Counted from the first letter of the stretch, positions 1 through 5,710 are shown. The stretch: DNA of 6,890 nt from Bacillota bacterium (GCA_023398855.1 JAEWRS010000527.1:1-6890), one strand, 5' to 3'. The notes: a model not told the origin generated them from the sequence alone. Translations and numbers: made by a program.

Positions 1-200
1 TGCATTTAGATGGCATCGAAGCAACACGAGAAAATATAATGAATGGCAGCTACAGACTGTCCAGGCAATTTTTGTTTGTGACTGACGGTGAGCCGACCGG
101 ATTAGATAAGAAATTCGTAGATTTTACCCTTTCTTCAGAGGGGCAAAGATTACTGATTAATGAAGGACTTATTCCATCAGAAGAGGGGGCAGGGAAATGA
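1..200 (+). CDS. pstS: Phosphate ABC transporter substrate-binding protein PstS, C-terminal fragment
   Basis: This is the last 65 residues of an open frame that enters from the left edge; the first complete codon starts at 3 and the stop TGA is at 198-200. PstS is the extracytoplasmic, usually lipid-anchored protein that captures inorganic phosphate and delivers it to PstCA. The fragment carries the typical PstS ending: an NGSYRLSRQFLFVT strand region, then a GEPTG turn, then FVDFTLSSEGQRLL, matching the conserved 'GEPTG...fidF.LSpeGQ' helix near the PstS C-terminus. The stop overlaps the pstC start (ATGA), so translation of the two is probably coupled. The signal peptide, phosphate-binding residues and operon promoter lie outside the window. 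The identification rests on this C-terminal pattern and on the following pstC, pstA and pstB genes. Confidence 0.9.
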   Translation, partial: HLDGIEATRENIMNGSYRLSRQFLFVTDGEPTGLDKKFVDFTLSSEGQRLLINEGLIPSEEGAGK

Positions 201-1042
201 AAAGTTTTAAAGAAAAATTATCTGAGCGTGTGTTTCTTCTAATTGCTCTTTCGACTTTATCGGTGCTGGCTCTCATCACTGTGTTTATATTTATAAAAGG
301 TATACCTATTATTGCCAAGGTTGGTATAATAAACTTTGTTTTTGGGATGAAATGGGCCCCCAGTCAAGGCGCCTATGGTATTTTCCCCATGATAGTGGGA
401 TCTGTATCGGTCACGATAGGAGCGGCAATCGTGGGAGTTCCCATTGCCATTTGCTGCAGTATTTTTTTGGCTGAGTATGCTCCTGCAAAACTTAGAAACA
501 TATTCAGACCAGCCATCCAGTTGTTGGCTGCCATACCTTCCGTGGTGTATGGGTTCTGGGGAGTATTGTTCGTTGTACCTATGATTCGTAATTACCTGGG
601 AGGGCCGGGCTTAAGCATATTAGCCGGTTCCATCATTTTGGGTATTATGATCCTGCCAACGATCATCAGTATCACCGAAGTATCTCTCCTCGCGCTGCCG
701 CGCCATTATAAAGATGGAGCACTTGCATTAGGGCTGACACAATGGCAAACGATACATTCCTTGCTCTTACCTGCGGCCAAATCAGGTATTGTTGCCGCAG
801 TAATACTAGGTTTAGGCAGGGCAATTGGTGAAACTATGGCAGTAATTATGGTTCTGGGTAATGCTGTCGCACTTCCTGAATCCGTTCTTGACCCTGTCAG
901 GACACTGACTACGAATATCGGTATTGAGATGGGATATGCATCCGGCGAACATCAGCAGGCGCTTTTTGCCACTGGTATTGTATTGTTTGTTATAATTATG
1001 ATTTTAAATGCTACTGCCCAATACATTACACGAAAGAGGTGA
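197..1042 (+). CDS. pstC: Phosphate ABC transporter permease PstC
   Basis: PstC is one of the two membrane-spanning subunits that form the phosphate channel of the PstSCAB importer. The protein has 281 residues, near the family's usual length. About six hydrophobic segments are visible, roughly at residues 12-34, 62-92, 108-130, 138-160, 197-221 and 254-276. Family motifs include AIPSVVYGFWG (112-122), the cytoplasmic EAA-type coupling loop with its conserved glycine (about 161-192, LALGLTQWQTI) that docks onto the ATPase, and GRAIGETMAV (207-216). The start ATG at 197 overlaps the pstS stop (ATGA), and an AGGG-type ribosome binding site sits just upstream (190-194). It lies seven bases before pstA in the same operon. 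PstC was chosen over PstA because of its position directly after pstS and the GRAIGETMAV motif. It appears intact. Confidence 0.95.
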   Translation: MKSFKEKLSERVFLLIALSTLSVLALITVFIFIKGIPIIAKVGIINFVFGMKWAPSQGAYGIFPMIVGSVSVTIGAAIVGVPIAICCSIFLAEYAPAKLRNIFRPAIQLLAAIPSVVYGFWGVLFVVPMIRNYLGGPGLSILAGSIILGIMILPTIISITEVSLLALPRHYKDGALALGLTQWQTIHSLLLPAAKSGIVAAVILGLGRAIGETMAVIMVLGNAVALPESVLDPVRTLTTNIGIEMGYASGEHQQALFATGIVLFVIIMILNATAQYITRKR

Positions 1043-1049
1043 GGTTACT

Positions 1050-1886
1050 ATGACATTTAACGCGAAAACTTCCCAAAAGATAGCAAAATTTGTGATTTGG
1101 ACAGCAGCTCTTCTTGTTATTGCAATTCTTTTTTCTATCATTGTCCATATACTAATCAAAGGCATACCAATGCTCAGCTGGCAGTTTTTAACAGATATTC
1201 CGCGGGATATGGGTCGTGCCGGGGGTATTTCTTCCTCCATTGTCGGTACTCTGATTGTGACTGCAGTAGCCGTTATTGTTGCAACACCATTTGGAATTGG
1301 AACAGCTATATACCTTACAGAGTACACACGTGAGAGCAGAATTACCCGTATTATCCGCTTCAGTGCTGAGTCACTGGCAGGGATTCCTTCTATTGTGTAT
1401 GGACTTTTTGGTTTTATCTTCTTTGTCATATACTTAAAAATGGGCTGGTCAATCTTGTCCGGCGGATTAACCATGGCTATCATGATTCTGCCTACTCTCA
1501 TCCGTACATCAGAAGAAGCAATTCGTACTGTGCCACAGCTATACCGGGAGGTAGGCTTTTCTTTGGGACTCACCAAATGGCAGGCAATCACCAGGACAGT
1601 ACTTCCGTCAGCGCTCCCTGGTATAATGAATGGAGTAATTTTGAGCATAGGGAGATGTGTAGCCGAGACAGCTGCGGTTATTTTAACAGCCGGATCGGCA
1701 TTGCGCATGCCTACATCAATCTTCTCCCCAACTAGGACGATGGCAGTACATTTTTATATACTGGCAAGGGAAGGAATATCCATGGATAATGCTTATGGAA
1801 CAGCAGCGCTCCTGATTATTCTTATTCTTCTGCTTAATGTTGGTTTTAATATACTGGTCAATCGATTCATTGCTAAAGGCCGTTAA
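1050..1886 (+). CDS. pstA: Phosphate ABC transporter permease PstA
   Basis: PstA is the second channel-forming permease of the phosphate importer and pairs with PstC. The 278-residue reading begins at ATG 1050 (MTFNAKTSQK). An in-frame ATG at 1008 would run well into pstC and has no good ribosome binding site, whereas AGAGGTGAGG (1035-1044) is well placed for 1050. Hydrophobic segments lie at about residues 14-36, 61-90, 107-129, 136-152, 190-215 and 248-272. Diagnostic motifs are ESLAGIPSIVYGLFG (107-121), the EAA-type coupling loop (about 155-187, containing GFSLGLTKWQAI) and GRCVAETAAVILTAG (201-215), where AETAA is characteristic of PstA. The C-terminal part carries a short helix and ends in a basic GR tail. 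The stop lies ten bases before pstB. It looks complete and unremarkable. Confidence 0.95.
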   Translation: MTFNAKTSQKIAKFVIWTAALLVIAILFSIIVHILIKGIPMLSWQFLTDIPRDMGRAGGISSSIVGTLIVTAVAVIVATPFGIGTAIYLTEYTRESRITRIIRFSAESLAGIPSIVYGLFGFIFFVIYLKMGWSILSGGLTMAIMILPTLIRTSEEAIRTVPQLYREVGFSLGLTKWQAITRTVLPSALPGIMNGVILSIGRCVAETAAVILTAGSALRMPTSIFSPTRTMAVHFYILAREGISMDNAYGTAALLIILILLLNVGFNILVNRFIAKGR

Positions 1887-1896
1887 GAGGTGAAAA

Positions 1897-2658
1897 ATGA
1901 TACAGAAATCAAAAATAGAAATAAAGGAATTAAACTTCTATTATCAACAAAAGCAGGTTATTAAGGAGCTTAACCTGGAGATACCTAAAAATCGGATTTT
2001 GGCTGTTTTTGGCCCGGCGGGCAGCGGGATAACAACACTGCTCCGCACATTAAACCGCCTCAGTGATTTGACTGTGGGAGCCCGCCGGGAAGGTGAGATA
2101 CTCTTAGATGGGAAGAACATCTTTGACCCGGACGTTAATGTGACAGAGCTGCGCCGCAGGGTTGGAATGGTCTTTGATGTGCCAACACCTCTGCCTATGT
2201 CCATTTTTGACAATGTGGCATTGGGACCTCGTATGGGGGGAATGAAAACCAAGGCGGATTTGGACGAGAAAGTGGAAAAGTCTCTGCGTATGTCTGCCCT
2301 TTGGGATGATGTGAAAGACAGGCTGGATACTCCTGCCGCCAGGTTATCCGGTGGTCAGCAGCAGCGCTTGTGTATTGCAAGGGTTTTGGCTCTTGAGCCG
2401 GAGGTTATTTTGCTGGACAGACCCTGTTCGGCTCTTGACCCGATATCAACGGCAAAAATTGAGGAATCCTTAATACAGCTTAAGGAGCAGTACACCATTA
2501 TCATTGCACCACATACTGTTCAGCAGGCTGGGCGTATCGCTGACCGGGTTGCATTCATGTTAATGGGAGATTTAATCGAACAAGGATATACCCAGGAGGT
2601 TTTTTCGTTCCCAAAGGACAATCGGACGAACGATTACCTTACCGGAAGATTTGGTTAG
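1897..2658 (+). CDS. pstB: PstB-type phosphate ABC transporter ATP-binding subunit with degenerate catalytic motifs
   Basis: By family and position this is the nucleotide-binding subunit that powers PstCA, a peripheral cytoplasmic protein. It is 253 residues, full length for PstB, with ribosome binding site AAGAGGTG (1885-1892). Order of motifs: aromatic A-loop residues Y15/Y16; Walker A GPAGSGITT (39-47); Q-loop region VGMVFDVPTPLPMS (89-102); signature LSGGQQQR (150-157); Walker B VILLD (170-174) followed by RPCSALDPIST; H-loop APH with His206. Three expected catalytic residues are changed: the Walker A lysine is Ile45 (codon 2029-2031 ATA), the Q-loop glutamine is Asp94 (2176-2178), and the glutamate after Walker B is Arg175 (2419-2421 AGA). 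The signature, D-loop SALD and His206 remain, as do PstB-specific stretches (TLNRL, SIFDNVALGPR, TGRF near the end). With these changes, ATP hydrolysis by a homodimer is doubtful. It may pair with another PstB, act as a regulator, or belong to a divergent PstB subfamily. The PstB family call is secure; its activity is not. Confidence 0.88.
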   Translation: MIQKSKIEIKELNFYYQQKQVIKELNLEIPKNRILAVFGPAGSGITTLLRTLNRLSDLTVGARREGEILLDGKNIFDPDVNVTELRRRVGMVFDVPTPLPMSIFDNVALGPRMGGMKTKADLDEKVEKSLRMSALWDDVKDRLDTPAARLSGGQQQRLCIARVLALEPEVILLDRPCSALDPISTAKIEESLIQLKEQYTIIIAPHTVQQAGRIADRVAFMLMGDLIEQGYTQEVFSFPKDNRTNDYLTGRFG

Positions 2659-2686
2659 GATTTCATATATTCCATAAAATTTTAAA

Positions 2687-2691
2687 AGGAG
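2687..2691 (+). promoter_or_regulatory. Ribosome binding site that favours the TTG start of phoU
   Basis: AGGAG lies within AAAAGGAGATG. The first in-frame ATG (2692) directly abuts this site, leaving no spacer, so it is a poor start. The in-frame TTG at 2701 is nine bases downstream, a normal distance. The TTG start also gives an N-terminus (M-V-R-E-R-F) like that of other PhoU proteins, which commonly begin M-R-x-x-F. Confidence 0.7.
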
Positions 2692-2700
2692 ATGAGCATA

Positions 2701-3354
2701 TTGGTTAGAGAACGTTTTACACTAAAGATACTTGATGTGAAGCAAAAGGTATTAACAATGGGAGCCCTGGTTGGGAATATTATTGATACGGCTGTGACTG
2801 CTTTAAAGACACAAGATCTTGAGCTTGCAAGGGATGTTTTGGAAAAAGATGATGAAATAGATCAGTTAGAACTTGAAATTGAAAAGGAATGTATGATGCT
2901 TCTTGCCCTTCAGCAGCCTCTTGCCAAGGATTTAAGGACAATTGCATCGGTTTTGAAAATCATAACAGATCTTGAAAGAATGGGAGACAATGCAGTAAAT
3001 ATTGCAGAGGTAATACTTGAGATTGACGAAGAACCCATTATAGATTCCCTAAAAGATATTCCCAAGATGGCAGATATTGCTCAGAAAATGTTAAAAATGA
3101 GTCTAGATGCCTTTGTAAATGAGGATATTGCCCTTGCACAAAAGGCAGCTGAAAGGGATGAAGATGTTGACAGGCTCTATGAAATTGTTATCAATGATAT
3201 CTTAAACATCATTGCAGAAAAAAGGGAACTTACTAAACAAGGCACTCAGCTTCTGTTCTTAGGGCGGTATCTTGAGAGAATCGCCGACCATTCTACCAAT
3301 ATATGCGAAAGAACCATATATATGATTACAGGCGAGTTAAAGGAAATCAATTAG
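2701..3354 (+). CDS. phoU: Phosphate signalling regulator PhoU
   Basis: PhoU is a cytoplasmic, metal-binding, all-helical protein that links the Pst transporter to the PhoR-type sensor kinase and keeps phosphate uptake and the Pho regulon in check. From the preferred TTG start the protein has 217 residues, the usual length; the ATG at 2692 would add three residues. The two three-helix PhoU repeats are visible. Repeat one has an acidic cluster EKDDEIDQLELEIE (48-61) and DLERMGDNAVNIAE (90-103); repeat two has ERDEDVDRLYE (151-161) and YLERIADHSTNICE (190-203). These paired (D/E)xxxD and ER(x)xDxxxNI motifs supply the metal ligands. It follows pstB by 42 bases with no terminator between them, so it is the last gene of the operon. 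The terminator at 3393-3440 follows. Nothing is missing. Confidence 0.95.
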   Translation: MVRERFTLKILDVKQKVLTMGALVGNIIDTAVTALKTQDLELARDVLEKDDEIDQLELEIEKECMMLLALQQPLAKDLRTIASVLKIITDLERMGDNAVNIAEVILEIDEEPIIDSLKDIPKMADIAQKMLKMSLDAFVNEDIALAQKAAERDEDVDRLYEIVINDILNIIAEKRELTKQGTQLLFLGRYLERIADHSTNICERTIYMITGELKEIN

Positions 3355-3392
3355 AGCCATCTATTGACCGAATGAATCAATGCTGACATAAT

Positions 3393-3440
3393 AAAAAGAT
3401 GCGGTTAATTCTATATCAGGATTAACCGCGTCGTCTTTTT
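3393..3440. terminator. Bidirectional intrinsic terminator between phoU and the convergent marR-like gene
   Basis: A 12-bp stem (3398-3409 pairing with 3421-3432, with one G-T wobble) encloses an 11-nt loop; the inner nine pairs (GCGGTTAAT/ATTAACCGC) are perfect. On the + strand a short T-run follows (3436-3440), and on the - strand the A-run 3393-3397 supplies the U-tract. It therefore can stop transcription of the pst operon and of the leftward marR unit. The minus-strand stop codon (3422-3424) lies inside the right arm, so the stem also encodes the last residues of the MarR protein. Confidence 0.85.
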
Positions 3441-3973
3441 GCAAATCTTTCAAGCCCTTCATGCAGCTCTTCTTCCGTATGTGTGTTGGGAACCTGGACG
3501 TTCTCTTCGAATCCGTCCATTTTGACCCCGTCAAAACCATGGAGCTTCAGCAGCAATTTCAATAAAACATCTAATTCTTGCTGTGTAAAACCTTTAAATA
3601 TATCTGCCATATAATCAACGGTGACGTTTTTTGCGCATTTGGTCATTGTATCAAGTCCCGTTTGAGTCATGCGGACGTTGATGGCACGTTTGTCTTTCGG
3701 ACTGGGAACGATGGTCACAAATTCTTTTTTTTGAAGGCTGTTAATAATCTGAGTAACATTCTGTTTTGAAGTTCCTAGTTTGCTGGCGATATTGACAAAG
3801 GTGGTCTCATCCTCCGGTAAATGAAGAATCGCCAAAATTGTCATATATTGTCTTGATGTCAATGGATCACAGTACGTATCGCCTGCCATTTGTACTTTAT
3901 TTGAAGTGGCGATCAAAGTGGCAAAAACCTGCTCCATGGTATATAATATTTTCCACTCTTTGTTAAAATCCAT
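3422..3973 (-). CDS. MarR-family transcriptional regulator
   Basis: This is a 183-residue winged helix-turn-helix DNA-binding protein of the MarR family. These act as cytoplasmic dimers that usually repress nearby genes and release DNA on binding a small ligand. The core runs from LTSRQYMTILAIL (38-50) through the helix-turn-helix (about 58-84, FVNIASKLGTSKQNVTQIINSLQ) to a beta-wing with the conserved DKR (94-96), then helices near 118-146 that complete the dimer interface. About 35 extra C-terminal residues follow and end in a basic KRRRG tail encoded by the terminator stem. The start ATG is preceded on its strand by AAGAGG at about nine bases. It lies downstream of the hydrolase gene on the same strand (132-bp gap), so it could be co-transcribed with it or read from its own promoter at about 4022-4030. 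Regulation of the neighbouring hydrolase is inferred from position. The ligand is unknown. Confidence 0.9.
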   Translation of the reverse strand: MDFNKEWKILYTMEQVFATLIATSNKVQMAGDTYCDPLTSRQYMTILAILHLPEDETTFVNIASKLGTSKQNVTQIINSLQKKEFVTIVPSPKDKRAINVRMTQTGLDTMTKCAKNVTVDYMADIFKGFTQQELDVLLKLLLKLHGFDGVKMDGFEENVQVPNTHTEEELHEGLERFAKRRRG

Positions 3974-4021
3974 TGGGAATCAACCTCTTGCATCTTTCTA
4001 GATTAGTTATCTGGTTTTTTT

Positions 4022-4030
4022 ATAATACCA
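4022..4030 (-). promoter_or_regulatory. Candidate extended -10 promoter for the marR-like gene
   Basis: On the minus strand this reads TGGTATTAT, an extended -10 element (TGn plus TATTAT, five of six bases of TATAAT). The 17-base-upstream -35 position (TGTCCA) is poor, which an extended -10 can tolerate. Transcription would begin near 4015, about 40 bases before the marR start. The rest of the 132-bp gap between the two minus-strand genes contains an imperfect palindrome at 4000-4012 (AGATTAGTTATCT) that could be an autoregulatory site. No clear terminator follows the hydrolase gene, so readthrough from it remains possible. Confidence 0.4.
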
Positions 4031-4105
4031 TAAATATGATCCAATGGACAGATAATTTTATGAATTGGTTAAGAAGCAGGAAACAGAGCACAGCATTCCC
4101 AATTG

Positions 4106-5383
4106 CTAAGAAGCCTGAAAGAAGGCGATTGTCTTTTTCCAGGAATCATATTGGGCGTTACTATTACCTTCAACAGTGCCGCCAGAAGTGAAGATACCGC
4201 CATACATCGGCATTTGAAGCGTCAATGCAATGGGGAGGACATAGGGAATTGGCAGCGGGTGCCCCATGTTCTCATAAGCTAAAAGCTTGACATCATGATC
4301 ATAATTATGTGCCTTGGCAGCGCGGAGGACTTCCAGACAACCGTCATAACTATTCCATATATTATCCGATTCTCCGCAGATTAGCAATAAGTCCGCGGAA
4401 GCATTTTCTATTTTAATACGGGCTTCTTCCCGGTTTGCTGCATTCTCAATGGAGCGTTTATAGGTGCTGGAAAATCCAAACGGAACATTATTTTCAACGC
4501 CTTTTTTTAATTCTTCAAAAAAGATGTTGTTATCAACCGGAATAAACGGTATGGAAGTACCGCCGCAGGACCAGGAGGAGACCAGATTTCCGCTCATTAA
4601 GCCGTCTAAAGCTTGAAAACAATAGGTGTGCGCTTCAGCGGCAACTACTTTTTTTACCTGCGGATAGTAGGAAGCGAGTAACAGCGCAAGTTCTCCGCCT
4701 TTAGAAGTTCCATGCACATAGATGTTATCTGTTTGTGTCAGGGTGCTGGTTTCAAGCCAGTGAAAAACTTTTTCGAAATATTCAAGGGGTACCATCTCAA
4801 GTTTTTCCGGCAAATCCTGTGCACCGAAATAAGGGATGGTGAGGACATTGAATCCTCTGGAAGCAAGGGGTGCGGCCATTAGGCTAAGGGCTTCCATTTG
4901 TCCGTCGGAACCTCCCAGCATTAATACCGTCTTATGGGTCGGGTCACCGCTATGGAAGAGCCGGCCATGAAACGGATTGTGGATAGGAGTCACGATTATA
5001 TCGTCTGTTTTAAATAGCCTTGTTATCTCTAAGGTTTCCGTTCGGGTATTGGTTTCAAATGTGAAGTGAAAAACCATCGGATGATCAATGGAAATATTGG
5101 CAGCTATGTTTTGGTCAGGGGGTGCAGTTACCTGCAGCGAATAAACCAGTCCCATGGGATTTGCATGTTCATATGTGCCTTTCACTGGGGCGTCGGTGTC
5201 CAAATCAACAATGCCTGCAGAATCGGCTATATAATTGGCATAAGAGGAAAATCCCACGCTCTGACACCAGGGCAGAGCGGTTTTCAATTGAATGTTTAAT
5301 TGGCTGTAAGGGGTTAGCCCTGAAACAATGATATGAATTTGCTCATCCACCATTGAAGCTATTTTGTTTACACTAATTCGCAT
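4106..5383 (-). CDS. Acyl-CoA thioesterase / BAAT-family alpha/beta hydrolase
   Basis: This 425-residue protein has the two-domain layout of the acyl-CoA thioesterase/bile acid-CoA:amino acid N-acyltransferase family. The N-terminal beta-sandwich domain (about 10-115) has VSGLTPYSQL, GFSSYANYIADSAGIVDLDTD and the hallmark NPMGLVYSL (75-83). The C-terminal alpha/beta-hydrolase domain has an oxyanion-side GGSDG (157-161), nucleophile elbow GTSKGGELALLLASY with Ser227, GESDNIW with probable acid Asp340, and GHPLPIPY with His375. The triad thus looks complete. The nucleophile is serine, as in the thioesterase branch, not the cysteine of true amino-acid N-acyltransferases, so thioester hydrolysis is the more likely activity. 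No signal peptide or membrane segment is seen, so it is probably cytoplasmic. The start ATG follows AAAAGGAG by 11 bases. It is divergent from the araC-type gene and upstream of marR, which suggests control by one or both. The substrate is unknown. Confidence 0.85.
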   Translation of the reverse strand: MRISVNKIASMVDEQIHIIVSGLTPYSQLNIQLKTALPWCQSVGFSSYANYIADSAGIVDLDTDAPVKGTYEHANPMGLVYSLQVTAPPDQNIAANISIDHPMVFHFTFETNTRTETLEITRLFKTDDIIVTPIHNPFHGRLFHSGDPTHKTVLMLGGSDGQMEALSLMAAPLASRGFNVLTIPYFGAQDLPEKLEMVPLEYFEKVFHWLETSTLTQTDNIYVHGTSKGGELALLLASYYPQVKKVVAAEAHTYCFQALDGLMSGNLVSSWSCGGTSIPFIPVDNNIFFEELKKGVENNVPFGFSSTYKRSIENAANREEARIKIENASADLLLICGESDNIWNSYDGCLEVLRAAKAHNYDHDVKLLAYENMGHPLPIPYVLPIALTLQMPMYGGIFTSGGTVEGNSNAQYDSWKKTIAFFQAS

Positions 5384-5424
5384 TATAGTTAAGTCTCCTT
5401 TTCATAAATCAGGTGTTTTTGCTT

Positions 5425-5454
5425 ATTATCAATAAATAAACAATATATTGTCTA
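5425..5454 (-). promoter_or_regulatory. Candidate sigma-A-type promoter of the hydrolase gene
   Basis: On the minus strand, TAGACA (5449-5454, five of six bases of the -35 consensus) and GATAAT (5425-5430, five of six of the -10 consensus) are separated by 18 bases. Transcription would begin near 5418, giving a leader of about 35 bases with the ribosome binding site in it. The -35 box lies inside repeat A (5441-5457), so a protein binding the repeat would directly block or contact RNA polymerase here. Confidence 0.5.
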
Positions 5455-5457
5455 AAT
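5441..5457. repeat. Direct repeat A, first copy (17 bp), candidate operator
   Basis: The sequence CAATATATTGTCTAAAT is repeated exactly at 5485-5501, 44 bp away start to start (about four helical turns). Its first ten bases form a perfect palindrome (CAATATATTG). With flanking bases, 5437-5454 is an imperfect 18-bp palindrome, the size and symmetry of a MarR-family operator. It overlaps the -35 box of the candidate hydrolase promoter. Confidence 0.75.
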
Positions 5458-5458
5458 C

Positions 5459-5477
5459 ATGGTAACAGATATGATTT
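5459..5477. repeat. Direct repeat B, first copy (19 bp)
   Basis: ATGGTAACAGATATGATTT recurs at 5536-5554 with a single C-to-T change, 77 bp away. It has no internal symmetry, unlike repeat A. Asymmetric direct repeats of about 17-20 bp are typical of AraC-family binding sites. It lies just upstream of the candidate hydrolase promoter (minus-strand sense), an activator-like position. Confidence 0.7.
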
Positions 5478-5484
5478 AAAATGT

Positions 5485-5501
5485 CAATATATTGTCTAAA
5501 T
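5485..5501. repeat. Direct repeat A, second copy (17 bp)
   Basis: This is an exact copy of the 5441-5457 repeat, but its flanks do not extend the ten-base palindrome as well as those of the first copy. It sits between the two B copies, giving the order A-B-A'-B'. It overlaps no obvious promoter and could be an auxiliary operator. Confidence 0.7.
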
Positions 5502-5535
5502 TTTTGAATTTTACGTCTTATTTTAAAATTGCGTA

Positions 5536-5554
5536 ATGGTAATAGATATGATTT
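5536..5554. repeat. Direct repeat B, second copy (19 bp)
   Basis: ATGGTAATAGATATGATTT differs from the first copy at one position. It lies immediately upstream of, and reaches into, the -35 region of the candidate araC promoter (-10 at 5571-5576). A protein bound here could control araC transcription, which fits autoregulation by the AraC-family product. Confidence 0.7.
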
Positions 5555-5567
5555 TTCTTAGGATTTT

Positions 5568-5576
5568 TGATATAAT
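5568..5576 (+). promoter_or_regulatory. Candidate extended -10 promoter of the araC-type gene
   Basis: TGATATAAT contains a perfect TATAAT (5571-5576) preceded by the TGn extension. The -35 position is weak, as is common for extended -10 or activator-dependent promoters. Transcription would begin near 5583, leaving a leader of nearly 130 bases before the start codon. Confidence 0.5.
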
Positions 5577-5710
5577 AATATTATTTATGAGTTATGATAA
5601 TTTGGAATATAGATAAATACTGTAACGGATAAAAGTTCAGAGTGTTTCGTATTGAATATCAAGTATACCAGTAAGAATTAATAAACCTACTGATCTAAGA
5701 GGAGATTAAT

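Larger units (their letters stand above)
5384..5710. other. Divergent control region between the hydrolase and the araC-type gene
   Basis: This 327-bp non-coding stretch is very AT-rich and separates two divergent genes. It contains the ribosome binding site of the hydrolase (minus-strand AAAAGGAG near 5395-5402), a candidate promoter for each gene, and two interleaved pairs of direct repeats (A 5441-5457, B 5459-5477, A' 5485-5501, B' 5536-5554). A 12-bp perfect palindrome AATAATATTATT lies at 5574-5585. A third, partial copy of the B core (GTAACGGATA) is at 5622-5631. The araC ribosome binding site (AGAGGAG, 5698-5704) is at the right end. No convincing small gene was found in it. Confidence 0.7.

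Noticed and set aside
1008..1049. An upstream in-frame ATG that would lengthen PstA by 14 residues.
   Set aside because: It lies inside pstC without a suitable ribosome binding site, while ATG 1050 has a strong one and gives a normal PstA N-terminus.
1004..1708. Long open frame of 234 codons antisense to pstA.
   Set aside because: Its translation has no recognisable domain, it lies wholly opposite well-conserved permease genes, and no ribosome binding site or context supports it. It is a shadow of pstA.
2029..2421. The altered PstB residues as sequencing errors or pseudogene decay.
   Set aside because: Three separate catalytic codons differ, some by more than one base, the frame is intact over 253 codons, and surrounding PstB motifs are well kept. 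Isolated errors or decay would not hit only these positions.
4069..4120. Similar 14-base stretches at about 4070 and 4107, around the 3' end of the hydrolase gene, hinting at a duplicated gene end.
   Set aside because: About 12 of 14 bases match, with no further similarity on either side. It is too weak to claim a duplicated or decayed gene copy.
3973..4191. A 72-codon plus-strand frame between and across the marR and hydrolase genes.
   Set aside because: It overlaps the 3' end of the hydrolase in antisense, has no good ribosome binding site and shows no protein-family pattern.
5066..5331. Two short plus-strand frames within the hydrolase region.
   Set aside because: They are antisense to the conserved N-terminal domain of the hydrolase and carry no recognisable sequence.
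5411..5423. The 13-mer AGGTGTTTTTGCT, which also forms the right arm of the terminator at 6804-6816.
   Set aside because: A single shared 13-mer is expected by chance in a window of this size with AT-rich composition, and no hairpin partner lies near 5411.
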